A stretch of 64,000 nt of DNA from Prevotella sp. GTDB lineage: Bacteria > Bacteroidota > Bacteroidia > Bacteroidales > Bacteroidaceae. Where the stretch lies: assembly GCA_017474925.1 (NCBI GenBank), contig JAFVGN010000042.1, positions 1 through 64,000 of the forward strand. The letters run 5' to 3'. Position numbers and translations under genes: made by a program. Within the stretch, counting starts at the first letter, position 1, and each line of letters begins with the position of its first letter. This document shows positions 47,795 through 56,400 of this stretch, one piece after another. The notes beneath the pieces are model-generated. The model was given only the letters and a program-made list of their open reading frames with translations. It was not told where the DNA came from and did no database searches.

Positions 47795-47876
47795 GCGGAA
47801 TAAAAAATCTATTTTCTCATTCCCGAACGTGATGAAACTCGACCGAAGGTCAAGATTCCGGTTAAGTGAGCGGAAT
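47776..47876. repeat. 26-bp direct repeat copying the 3' end of rpiB
   Basis: Bases 47776-47801 and 47851-47876 are identical over 26 bp (beginning CAAGATTCCGG). The first copy contains the last rpiB codons and its stop. The 49 bp between them include the palindrome GACC-GAA-GGTC just before the second copy. It looks like a short duplication scar. Confidence 0.8.
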
Positions 47877-47893
47877 GAAATAATTATTCTTAA

Positions 47894-47929
47894 AAAAAGA
47901 ATCCATAACGCATTGTTATGGATTTTTTT
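47894..47929. terminator. Terminator after rpiB, overlapping the next promoter
   Basis: ATCCATAAC, a GCATT loop and GTTATGGAT with an A-run before and a T-run after. It should work in both directions. The T-run ends four bases before the -7 box of the LolA-like gene. Confidence 0.8.
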
Positions 47930-47932
47930 ATG

Positions 47933-47940
47933 TACCTTCG
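47933..47940 (+). promoter_or_regulatory. -7 box of the LolA-like gene
   Basis: TACCTTCG, one change from the consensus, eight bases before the ATG at 47949. The -33 position would fall inside the terminator hairpin. Confidence 0.4.
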
Positions 47941-47948
47941 CGCCCGTT

Positions 47949-48575
47949 ATGAAAAAATTGTTGATTTTTACAGCTATATTCTGGGCGGTATTCGCCCTTC
48001 CCGCCCTGGCTGATGACCACGAGACGCCCAATTCCCAGCAAGCCCGTCGCATCTTCATGAGCATCTACGACAGGTTGTATGGCGACGAAGGCGGCAGTCT
48101 GCATTATAAGGTTAACATCATCGGCATCTACAAGACAGAGGGAACCATCTGGATGAAACAGAAGAAGAGCAAGTTCATTGACGAGAAGTATATCGCCTGG
48201 AACGACGACGTCACCTACTATCGCCTTGAGCGCAAGAAGAATCGCGTCACCATCTTCAATTCCCATTCCGATGAGCGCGACAAGTACGCTACCAAGTTCA
48301 AGTTCGAACCCTCCAACTACACCTACAGCATCAAGGATGAGAAAGACAATGGCCTTGCCATCACGCTGAAAGCCAAGAAGGGTGTGAAAGGCATCAAGGA
48401 AGCCCGTGTCATGTTAGACCGCAAGACCCACTACCCCACCTCCATCCGTATTAAAGTGGGTATCTTCCACACCACCATCAAGATTAGCGACTTCAAGTTA
48501 GGCGGCGTCGATGACAGCCTGTTCACCTTCCCTCGCCAACAATACAAGAACGTCGAATACGTAGACAAGCGATAA
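47949..48575 (+). CDS. LolA-like periplasmic protein
   Basis: 208 residues from ATG 47949; the longer frame from 47829 crosses the terminator and promoter and is rejected. Signal peptide MKKLLIFTAIFWAVFALPALA. The mature part has the strand pattern of LolA/LolB-like folds (TEGTIWMKQKKSKFIDEKYI, VTYYRLERKKNRVTIF) and ends FTFPRQQYKNVEYVDKR, similar to the end of Bacteroidetes LolA-family proteins. It could carry a lipid or lipoprotein through the periplasm. 12 bp before the SDR gene. Family call is moderate. Confidence 0.65.
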   Translation: MKKLLIFTAIFWAVFALPALADDHETPNSQQARRIFMSIYDRLYGDEGGSLHYKVNIIGIYKTEGTIWMKQKKSKFIDEKYIAWNDDVTYYRLERKKNRVTIFNSHSDERDKYATKFKFEPSNYTYSIKDEKDNGLAITLKAKKGVKGIKEARVMLDRKTHYPTSIRIKVGIFHTTIKISDFKLGGVDDSLFTFPRQQYKNVEYVDKR

Positions 48576-48587
48576 TGTTTTTACGGC

Positions 48588-49316
48588 ATGTCAAATAAGA
48601 AAGCTATCATTGTTGGTGCCAGTTCGGGTATAGGACTGGAGGTTGCGAAGCGGCTGCTTTCCGACGGATGGAACCTTGGAATAGCCGCACGACGCGAGGA
48701 ACCGCTGCAAGCATTGAAGGCAACGGCTCCTGAGCGTATCGAAATCATGACCATTGACGTGACGAAGTCCGATGCAGAAGAACGGCTGTTATCATTAATC
48801 GACCAACTTGGAGGTATGGATCTCTATTTCCATGCTTCAGGCATCGGCAAGCAGAACCGCACGTTGGAACCAGACATCGAACTGAGCACGATGGAAACAA
48901 ATGCCGTCGGCTTCACAAGGATGATTGGCACAGCATACAGGTATTTTGCCAAGAAAGGTGAAGGACATATTGCTGCCATCACATCGATTGCCGGCACAAA
49001 GGGACTTGGGCCTGCGCCTGCTTATTCTGCAACCAAGGCCCTACAAGCCACCTATTTGCAGGCATTGGAGCAACAAGCCCACCAAAGTAGACTGAACATC
49101 CGCTTCACCGATATACGTCCTGGTTTCGTTGACACGGCATTGCTCAGTGGTACGTTCAAATATCCTATGCTGATGAAACCAGAAGCCGTGGCACGTGACA
49201 TTGTCAGCAGTATCATCAGCAAACGCCATATACGGGTAATCGATGCCCGTTATCGAGTGCTGACCTTCTTTTGGCGACTTATTCCCAACTGGATCTGGCG
49301 CAGGATGAAACTCTGA
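48588..49316 (+). CDS. Short-chain dehydrogenase/reductase
   Basis: 242 residues. Rossmann motif IIVGASSGIGLEVAKRLL, NAG-like region at FHASGIGKQN, catalytic Ser in AAITSIAGTKG and YxxxK in PAYSATKALQ. Near the C-terminus, FFWRLIPNWIWRRMKL is hydrophobic with basic residues and could be membrane-associating. Substrate unknown. It follows the LolA-like gene closely and probably shares its transcript. The SDR remnant at 522-638 is unrelated in position and not a copy of this C-terminus. Confidence 0.9.
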   Translation: MSNKKAIIVGASSGIGLEVAKRLLSDGWNLGIAARREEPLQALKATAPERIEIMTIDVTKSDAEERLLSLIDQLGGMDLYFHASGIGKQNRTLEPDIELSTMETNAVGFTRMIGTAYRYFAKKGEGHIAAITSIAGTKGLGPAPAYSATKALQATYLQALEQQAHQSRLNIRFTDIRPGFVDTALLSGTFKYPMLMKPEAVARDIVSSIISKRHIRVIDARYRVLTFFWRLIPNWIWRRMKL

Positions 49317-49345
49317 AAAGTCACACAAGGGCAGCTCCCTCAAAA

Positions 49346-49597
49346 TTACACTATCGCACCTGCGTGCAAGTCTTCAATAGGAAAGATTAAGTCCCAATTT
49401 TTTCCCCATACGATATTTCCGTTCTCTATGCTGAAACGACTGAACTTTTTGGGATCAAGGTACTTGTTGTACTGTGGATGAGGATGGCGGCGGATAAAGC
49501 TGCCAACATCTATTATCTGTTTCGAATTATCGCTGAATGTCAGGCTGACTGTCAAGTTGCCTGTATTCTCTGCTTTGATAATGTGAATGTTATCCAT
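49346..49597 (-). CDS. DUF2442 protein
   Basis: 83 residues beginning MDNIHIIKAENTGNLTVSLT. The compact beta-rich pattern, with FSIENGNIVWGKNWDLIFPIEDL at the end (core IVWGKNWDLIFPIEDL), is that of DUF2442. It is the second gene of a two-gene unit, 12 bp after the DUF4160 gene. Pairs of these two families occur widely in bacteria and are often suspected to be toxin-antitoxin-like, though I know of no proven mechanism. Confidence 0.85.
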   Translation of the reverse strand: MDNIHIIKAENTGNLTVSLTFSDNSKQIIDVGSFIRRHPHPQYNKYLDPKKFSRFSIENGNIVWGKNWDLIFPIEDLHAGAIV

Positions 49598-49609
49598 ATC
49601 GTATCCTCC

Positions 49610-49912
49610 TTACAATTTCTTCTTAATATTCGTACTACGTACACTTTGCTTCAACACAAAGAACTTTACCCATTTCTCGATAATGTTCTTGTGATATTTG
49701 CGAATGAAATCTTCTGCTGTCCGTTTGTCTTTTTCTGTCAATGGTTCTGCACCCTTCTTTTCTCTGACAGAAATACCAGCCAATGCTCCATTCATCATGA
49801 TGATGTCAAAAATACTTTCCTTTCCACCATGTATTACATGGACATGAATTGGCTCATGCTCATTCGAGTAGAAATAGAATATAAAACCGAAATATTCGAA
49901 TATCTTTGGCAT
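49610..49912 (-). CDS. DUF4160 protein
   Basis: 100 residues from ATG 49912 (MPKIFEYFGFIFYFYSNEH), chosen because the frame from 49942 starts upstream of the promoter's -7 box. Core motif FYFYSNEHEPIHVHVIHGG is the DUF4160 hallmark, with an HxHV cluster that could be a metal or catalytic site. The C-terminus is basic. First gene of the pair with DUF2442. Confidence 0.85.
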   Translation of the reverse strand: MPKIFEYFGFIFYFYSNEHEPIHVHVIHGGKESIFDIIMMNGALAGISVREKKGAEPLTEKDKRTAEDFIRKYHKNIIEKWVKFFVLKQSVRSTNIKKKL

Positions 49913-49931
49913 AACAACTATTATTTGAAGG

Positions 49932-49939
49932 CAAAGATA
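49932..49939 (-). promoter_or_regulatory. -7 box of the DUF4160-DUF2442 unit
   Basis: TATCTTTG on the minus strand, giving a leader of about 16 nt. Confidence 0.5.
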
Positions 49940-49982
49940 CAAAGAATAATTGAAGAATCCAAATAAAAGGGGTAAAAAGTAG

Positions 49983-50230
49983 GAAAGTAGGAAAGTAGGA
50001 AAGTGGACATTAAGGTATTTCTAAGGTAGATGATATAGAATAGAAATAAAATAGATTTTAAAGTAGTAATAATAATATTAATAATAAATAATAGTAGTAA
50101 TACTACTACTAATATTAATAGTAATAATAATAGTATAATAATAAGAATTAAAAAAAACTTCTACTTATAATGTCTCTCTTCCGCACTCCGGGAAAATGCT
50201 TAATGTCCACTTTCCTACTTTCCTACTTTC
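49983..50230. repeat. 248-bp gene-less element with perfect 32-bp terminal inverted repeats
   Basis: The arms 49983-50014 and 50199-50230 are perfect reverse complements over 32 bp. Each arm is made of 8-bp units: GAAAGTAG twice, GAAAGTGG, then ACATTAAG. The 184-bp interior is very A/T-rich, with runs of TAA/ATT/TAG triplets (about 50064-50150) that are internally self-complementary. No coding sequence, no transposase, and no clear target-site duplication outside the arms. It could fold into a long cruciform or hairpin RNA. A MITE-like origin is possible but unproven. Confidence 0.85.
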
Positions 50231-50292
50231 CGCCTTTCTATTACCATGAATCTCCGATCGGTGAATCTTGGACTTTCAACCCAAGAAATAAC

Positions 50293-50358
50293 GAGCCGTA
50301 ATCTCATCGAGAGTGAGCCGTAATCTCGTCGAGGATGAGCCGTAATCTCATCAAAAAC
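50293..50358. repeat. Three tandem copies of a 22-bp unit
   Basis: Units at 50293-50314, 50315-50336 and 50337-50358 share GAGCCGTAATCTC followed by A/G-TC; the last six bases diverge. They lie between the inverted-repeat element and the C1 peptidase gene. The remaining bases up to 50457 show no -7 consensus box and nothing else recognisable. Confidence 0.8.
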
Positions 50359-50457
50359 GGAGCCCAGCCTCATTACGCAATAAGCAGGGTATCAATAGGA
50401 TCTCAATTACAAATATCTTTTTAAAATAAATCTTCAATATTTACGTTATATATACAT

Positions 50458-51570
50458 ATGAAACAGCACATTATCACATCCATTTTAGCTACGATGCTGA
50501 TGGCAACGACGGCATCGGCACAGGAGAATCTTCAGCGGGGCGCAATAGCCTCGCAAGTAGAAAAGACGTTCACGACGGTGAAGGAGAATCCGATAACGAG
50601 CGTGAAGAACCAATGGCGGAGCGGCACCTGCTGGGCTTACGCCACGTTGGGATACTTCGAGAGCGAGATTCTGAGACAGACGGGTAGAACTTACGACCTG
50701 TGCGAGATGTTCGTGGTGAACAAGGATTATATGGACTGTGCCACACACTATGTGCGGATGCACGGCTATAGCCAGATTTCGCAGGGCGGGTCGTGCGACG
50801 ATGTGCTGGAGGTGATTCAGAAGTACGGCATCTGTCCAGAGAACGCTATGCCGGCACCCGGCTCGCTGACGGGCGACTCGCTGGCCAACTTCAAGGTGTT
50901 CTTCCCTGAGCTGGAGAACAAGGTGAGCAGCATCGTGGTCAAGGATGCCAAGGCTCCCCTACCTCATTGGCAAGACAGCGTGCAGGCGGTCATCGAACGC
51001 TATTTGGGACGCTGTCCTGAGTCGTTCGTGTACGAGGGAAAGACGTACACACCGAAGTCGTTTGCCAAAAGCCTGGGCCTGAACCTCAATGAATACGTGA
51101 GCCTGACAAGCTACACGCACCATCCCTTTGACCAGTGGTTTGTCATCGAGGCTCCCTATAAATGGCGACTAAAGCCGAGTTTCAACATACCCATCGAACA
51201 CCTGATGGACGTGCTGGACAAGGCGATAGACGCAGGCTACACGGTGGCTTGGGGAGGTGACGTATCAGGCGACTTCACGCGTACAGGACTGGCCATGCTG
51301 CCCGACAGCGTGCAGCCCACACAGCAGCTGCGACAGGAACAGTGGGACGACTGGCGCATGACGTACGACCACGTAATGCTTGTCTACGGAAAGGCTGTTG
51401 ACGAACAGGGCAAGCCCTACTACATGGTGAAAAACTCATGGGGCGAGAGCGGACAGTACAAAGGCATCTGGTATATGTCGCGTGACTACATGGCGCTGAA
51501 CACCACCTATCTGTTCCTAAACCGTAACGCCCTACCCCAGAACCTCCGAAAGGCCATCTATGGCCTATAG
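50458..51570 (+). CDS. C1-family cysteine peptidase (bleomycin hydrolase/PepC-like), exported
   Basis: 370 residues with signal peptide MKQHIITSILATMLMATTASA. Papain-fold catalytic residues are visible: Cys in WRSGTCWAYATLGYFES, His in MTYDHVMLVYGKA and Asn in VKNSWGESGQYKG. Shorter than cytosolic aminopeptidase C (about 450) and exported, as often in Bacteroidetes. Likely a periplasmic or surface peptidase; substrate unknown. It is preceded by the repeat-rich stretch and is convergent with the CotH-family gene. Confidence 0.9.
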   Translation: MKQHIITSILATMLMATTASAQENLQRGAIASQVEKTFTTVKENPITSVKNQWRSGTCWAYATLGYFESEILRQTGRTYDLCEMFVVNKDYMDCATHYVRMHGYSQISQGGSCDDVLEVIQKYGICPENAMPAPGSLTGDSLANFKVFFPELENKVSSIVVKDAKAPLPHWQDSVQAVIERYLGRCPESFVYEGKTYTPKSFAKSLGLNLNEYVSLTSYTHHPFDQWFVIEAPYKWRLKPSFNIPIEHLMDVLDKAIDAGYTVAWGGDVSGDFTRTGLAMLPDSVQPTQQLRQEQWDDWRMTYDHVMLVYGKAVDEQGKPYYMVKNSWGESGQYKGIWYMSRDYMALNTTYLFLNRNALPQNLRKAIYGL

Positions 51571-51621
51571 ACGATAGGCTATACCGACAATGGCCGAACC
51601 CTTTGCCTGCGGCCTCACCTC

Positions 51622-53466
51622 TTACTTCTCTTTTCCATGATACTTCTTGCCGTTGCGGATATAGAGGCCGTGGGAGGGAGAAACAACGGGTCGCCCGTTC
51701 AAATCATACCATTGACTTTCCGAGCATTGATCCTTCATGGTTTCGCGGATGCCTACGGTCGCAGGGAGGTAAGCCTTGATTTGATTGAAAACACGCTGGG
51801 TGCGCACAGGGAAATACTGGTTACGCAGCCGCTTGTGTTCCTTTGTATAATGATTGTCGACGGTATAGAGTTCCCCAGCCCAAGCATAGGGATGGACGTC
51901 GCGGCGGTAGTCACCCCAGCGTGCCGCCTCGCAATAGAGGGCGGACGAGATGGTGTTGTAGAGACTGTCCCACACCTCGACAACGGAATGCTGGCCAAGC
52001 AGTCCATCGGCAGTAAGCACCTCTTTGGCACGATTCCAATAACGGGTGGCAAACTGCTGGTTCTTCAGCAGCTTGTTAAAAATGCCAGTGGGTGCATTAG
52101 CATTGTTCTTTTTGACGACATTCTCATCAGCACTATCGAAGATGAGTTCTGAGTCCCAGCAGAGGAAACGGAAGCCGGGAGCGCCCTGGGCATTGCTGCG
52201 GATGGCGTACCAGTTGTGGTAGTCCCAATCGGTGTTGCCGGCATACTGATTGATGAGCATATAGTCGATGAAATTGTCGACATCGAGAAGGTTTTCTACC
52301 TTGGAATAGGCTTCCGCGTCGCTGGGGGCTTTGCTGACCGCGTTGACAGCGGAGAGCAACTCGTTCCAACCATCGAGAGTTCCTTCGGAGGCCTCGATAT
52401 GGTTTCCCCCCTCCTCTTCTATCTTGATGACATCGATGTCGGTCTTCTTGCCACCGAGATGGTCCTTGCCATACTGGTCGTCCACTCGCTCAGCGATGTT
52501 GTAGAGGCCCCAATACATGCCATTGAGAAAGAGGTGGACGTAGAGGGCGTTGACGCTGGTATGCCCCATCTTTCGTTGCATGCGGCGTGTCCAGACGTCA
52601 CGGGTGTACTGCGCCTTGTTTCGATTGTCGCCCAGCCAGTGCTGCCAGGAATTGCCGAAATGGCAGCGCAGGACAAGCTGACTGAACTTGTCGGGTTCGC
52701 CGTCACCGAAGAGATTGTACTCCAAATCGGAAGGGCCATACTTCTTCTTGAACACCAGACGTATGGAGTGCTTGGGGTTCTTTTCGGCCAGACGACCATG
52801 GCCTCCGTGCAGCTTGACGCCACAATTGATGCTGAGGTCGTGGTGCTGGGGTCCGCCAAAGAGTTCGGCACTACAGGAACGCGTCCATCCGTTACCGGTA
52901 TTGTCGCCCACAGGGGGACCGGTATAGATGTAGATGCCACCGATATCCTCGTTGTTCTCGTGACTGAAGAAGTTACCCTTGTCGGAAACAACGGAAAGGA
53001 TGGGCAGTTGGCGCAGGCCCTCGATAATCTTGGGACGCAGCGTCTGGTCGTTGGTCATCTCGGGGTCCATCTCGTAGTCGGCAATAGCCGTACCACTTAT
53101 CTCCGTGTACTTGCCCCATGTGTCGGGATAGCCCTCGGGATTGTTGGGTTGGCTCAGTACCGAACTGACAAAGATATAACTGGCAGTAAAACTGGCCGAG
53201 CACTCCCCGTCCTTCACTTCCACGGCGCGGAGCAGGGTCGTCTTGGTCAGTGTCAGCGAACCGGTGTAAAGGGTACTTTCCACTGTCGGCGTACTGCCGT
53301 CAGTGGTGTAATACACAACAGCAGCAGCATCGGTGGGCGTGATGGCCACGTTGATGCTGCTCTCATCATACAGCCCATGAGGCAGACTGAAGTGGGGCTG
53401 GGCCATGCCAGCAGTGACAGCCAGCATGGCAGTAATCCCCATCCATATCCTCTTCTTACTTGACAT
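51622..53466 (-). CDS. CotH-family secreted protein with chitobiase-like N-terminal domain and sorting tail
   Basis: 614 residues. Signal peptide up to about GMAQ (residue 22). Residues about 25-95 form a chitobiase/FN3-like domain (VVYYTTDGSTPTVESTLYTG). A CotH kinase-type domain covers roughly 135-500: GVKLHGGHGRLAEKNPKHSIRL in part, LYVHLFLNGMYWGLYNIAERVD, YAGNTDWDYHNWYA and FRFLCWDSELIFD. CotH proteins are atypical kinases of extracellular proteins. The C-terminus YDLNGRPVVSPSHGLYIRNGK resembles type IX-type sorting tails. Overlaps the GH98 gene by 11 bp, so it belongs to the same operon. Its role in xylan use is not known. Confidence 0.85.
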   Translation of the reverse strand: MSSKKRIWMGITAMLAVTAGMAQPHFSLPHGLYDESSINVAITPTDAAAVVYYTTDGSTPTVESTLYTGSLTLTKTTLLRAVEVKDGECSASFTASYIFVSSVLSQPNNPEGYPDTWGKYTEISGTAIADYEMDPEMTNDQTLRPKIIEGLRQLPILSVVSDKGNFFSHENNEDIGGIYIYTGPPVGDNTGNGWTRSCSAELFGGPQHHDLSINCGVKLHGGHGRLAEKNPKHSIRLVFKKKYGPSDLEYNLFGDGEPDKFSQLVLRCHFGNSWQHWLGDNRNKAQYTRDVWTRRMQRKMGHTSVNALYVHLFLNGMYWGLYNIAERVDDQYGKDHLGGKKTDIDVIKIEEEGGNHIEASEGTLDGWNELLSAVNAVSKAPSDAEAYSKVENLLDVDNFIDYMLINQYAGNTDWDYHNWYAIRSNAQGAPGFRFLCWDSELIFDSADENVVKKNNANAPTGIFNKLLKNQQFATRYWNRAKEVLTADGLLGQHSVVEVWDSLYNTISSALYCEAARWGDYRRDVHPYAWAGELYTVDNHYTKEHKRLRNQYFPVRTQRVFNQIKAYLPATVGIRETMKDQCSESQWYDLNGRPVVSPSHGLYIRNGKKYHGKEK

Positions 53467-56400
53467 ATACTTTCTTGGTCTTACCGTCAGCCGTACGGAT
53501 GATGTTCAGTCCGCGCACCAATCCTTCATGGCGGCGACCAGACAAATCGTAGATCACAGCCGACTGGGTTCCGTCTTCATTCATCAGAGTGATGCCTGTC
53601 GGATCGACGCCATAGACCTGGCACGCCAAGAGCAGAAAATCGCCGGTACCGCCATTCTCACCTGTGAAGCTGATGATGTAGTTGCCAGCTTCCGTGACCG
53701 TAAAGGTCAACTCATGACGCTCTGCCGATGAGAGGTCAGTTGTCTTGTCTTCGTTGGCATTGGGCGCAGCGGTCAAGGCATCTGTCGATGCTATGGTGCT
53801 ACCTGCGGCATTCAGGATACTTGCCTTGTAGTTCGGAGTTCCCTTCCATGCTGCCATGTTAAACGCCAGTTTGTAAGTTCCCGGTTCGAGTGTCAAAGGA
53901 TAAGCTGCCTGACGACCATACTCGGCACAGTTGTCCAACCAATAGAGTGCCTTGCCCTGGAAGCCATTGAGACCATTGATGGTACGAGCGCCCTTTGAGT
54001 ACATGGTGGGATACTCGTGAACCACGTTGCCTTCCTGCACACAGCGCCAACCGGGGGGAATCCTCAATGCACCCACTGAGGTGAAATCGAGTTTGTAATT
54101 GGAAATATCTTCGAACACAGGCTGTATCACCACATTGTCGTCGAACATCTGGAACGTTATCTTGGTGGCATCTGGCGTCACCTCTATAGTCTTCTCCATA
54201 GTGTAGTAGACACCATTGACGACACGCAATTCCTTCAGAGCACAACCCTCTTCGTGTTCTACGGTAAGGGTGACGGTCTGTCCCTCGACAGCCTCGCTGA
54301 CATCGCTGGTCACCTTACCTAACGGGGCATCATAAACAACGACAAGGTACTTCTCGGGTTCGGCATCGGCAGGGGTATAGATAATCTGGTCGACGAACAT
54401 GCTGATAGCATTCACGTTGTTCAGGCGCAGGTCGTTGACACCCTCATTCAGATGAGCCGTGAAAGTGGCCTTCTGCCAGTCGTTCTTTTCAGCCTTCTCA
54501 ATATCGAAGGTCTTGGTCTCGCCATTCACGACAGCTTCCATCTTACCAGCGGTAGTCGTGTTACAGTAACGTACGGCAATGATATAGTCGCCGGCCTGCT
54601 TCAGTTCCAACTGGTGACGCAACGAGGCCTTCGTGTTGGTCCCGTTCAAAGCCATGTAGCCCAAAGCAGCGAACTCGTTCATATCATCGGTAACTCTACC
54701 GTTGGAAGTCGTGTAAATTCCAGAAATACCTTTGTAGTCCATATTCTCAGCCTCAATGACGATGGGCAGATGACTCTCGGCAGGTTGCTGGGGAATGGGC
54801 AGCGGACTGGTTGCTTCTGTGGCAGGACGACTGTTGTTGCCACCGCATTGGATAGTGACGTCTATCGCTCCCTTATGGCTTACCGTAAGGGTGAAAATAC
54901 CATGCTCGGCATCCCAGTCTTTCGTAACCACGCTTGTTGCCGACTCCCGGTTCTGCTTGGTATAGGTCGGCTCTGCAGTGGCTCCCTTGATGGTGATGAT
55001 ATCCTTCACCAGTGTGGTAGTGTCCGTACGGAAGTTGTTCAGGTAGAGGTCGATGTGGTCGTTGTACTCACGGATGACACCGCTCGACAGCTTGCCGTAG
55101 TTCAGGATAATCGAGTCGCAGGTGTTGTAGTTCAGGGGAATGCGACCCTCGGCAGTTGTCTTGCCATTCAGATAGGAGTACGGGGTATAGGTGACCAGCT
55201 GGTTACCCATACGGGCTACAAAGAGGTCGCCCTTTGATATCTCAGGATACTGGGCATTGAACTCGTCCACTTTCTGCTGGATGGTGCTCCACTGCTGGTT
55301 ACGCTTCGACTTCTGCACCTGCACGGGGATGCTCTTGGCCAGGTCGTCGTAGAGTTCCAGCGTCAGAGGAATGGTCGCATAGCGGCCTGTCTTCTTGAAG
55401 TAACAGTAGTTGGCCATGAACTGACCATTATAGGCCTGATAATAGCCACCATTGTAATAGGCGGTATTCATGGGATCATCCTGCTTGTAGATACCGTCAT
55501 AGAGGTCAGCCCAGGTAGCATACTTGTCTTCGTCACTACCTGTACTCATATCGTTCACCACTACCACTTTCGTGCGGTCCACCACTTCCTTTCGGGTGGG
55601 AATGCGCAGCGTACCGTCAATGATTTTGCGGAACATATCCATCCAGATGGCTTTCATGTGGGGCGAAGCAGTCCAGTTGCGACGGGAATAGGTATCGACG
55701 GTTTTCTGACTGGTTTCGTAGAAGCCCTCTCCATAGTTATTGCCATTCTTCCATGTCAGCTCAGGAGCGTCCCAGACGGCACCGCCATTGATGCCCGTCT
55801 GTTCCATCACCGTACCGATACCGGCAGCACCAGGGTACTTGCACTTGCCTTCGCCCATCAGGTCGCTCATGGCACCTTCCCATCCGCAGTAGTCGTAGCG
55901 GACACCGTAGTTTTTGGCAAGACCGGAGATGAAGGGAGCAATCGTCACGCTCTCGTTATTGTAGAAACAGCTGGCGGTCGTATATTTATACAGCCACAAG
56001 ATGGACTCGGGATACTTCTTGCAAGCCTCGAGCAGTCTCGGTTCATTCTTCATCTCACCGATGGGGTTCAGCGGGTGGCTCCAAATGTTACCGCAGAAGC
56101 TGACGGTCAGAAAACCGCCATACTTGTGGGACATCTCCACCAACTTGGCAAACAATGCCCAACGGGAGGCTGTCGTCGATGAACTCTTGTCTCCCGGCTC
56201 ACCAAAGCCCCAGAACTGTTCGGCATAGTTCCATCCCAAGAAGTTGGGATAGCGTTTGAAGAAATACTCAAAAGTAACCAAATCATCATCCTGGATATGG
56301 GTATGTCCACCACTGGCAGGCTGGCAGGTAAACCACATGCCGTTCTTCTGACAGACAGAGCCCCAAGACTTATAAGTCCTCACGGCCGAACGGGGCTTGG

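Noticed and set aside
47829..47948. Longer N-terminus for the LolA-like protein
   Set aside because: It crosses the terminator and the -7 box; the signal peptide begins at 47949.
47105..48064. Minus-strand open frame of 319 codons across tkt, rpiB and the LolA promoter
   Set aside because: It crosses two real genes, a terminator and a repeat, and shows no domain.
49983..50230. Insertion sequence
   Set aside because: There is no transposase or ORF and no clear target duplication, so it is reported as an inverted-repeat element only.
50293..50358. CRISPR array
   Set aside because: The three units are directly adjacent with no spacers, and no cas genes are near.
52216..53463. Plus-strand open frame of 415 codons opposite the CotH gene
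   Set aside because: Antisense shadow of a gene with convincing domains. The protein is Val/Gly/Leu-rich with no family features.
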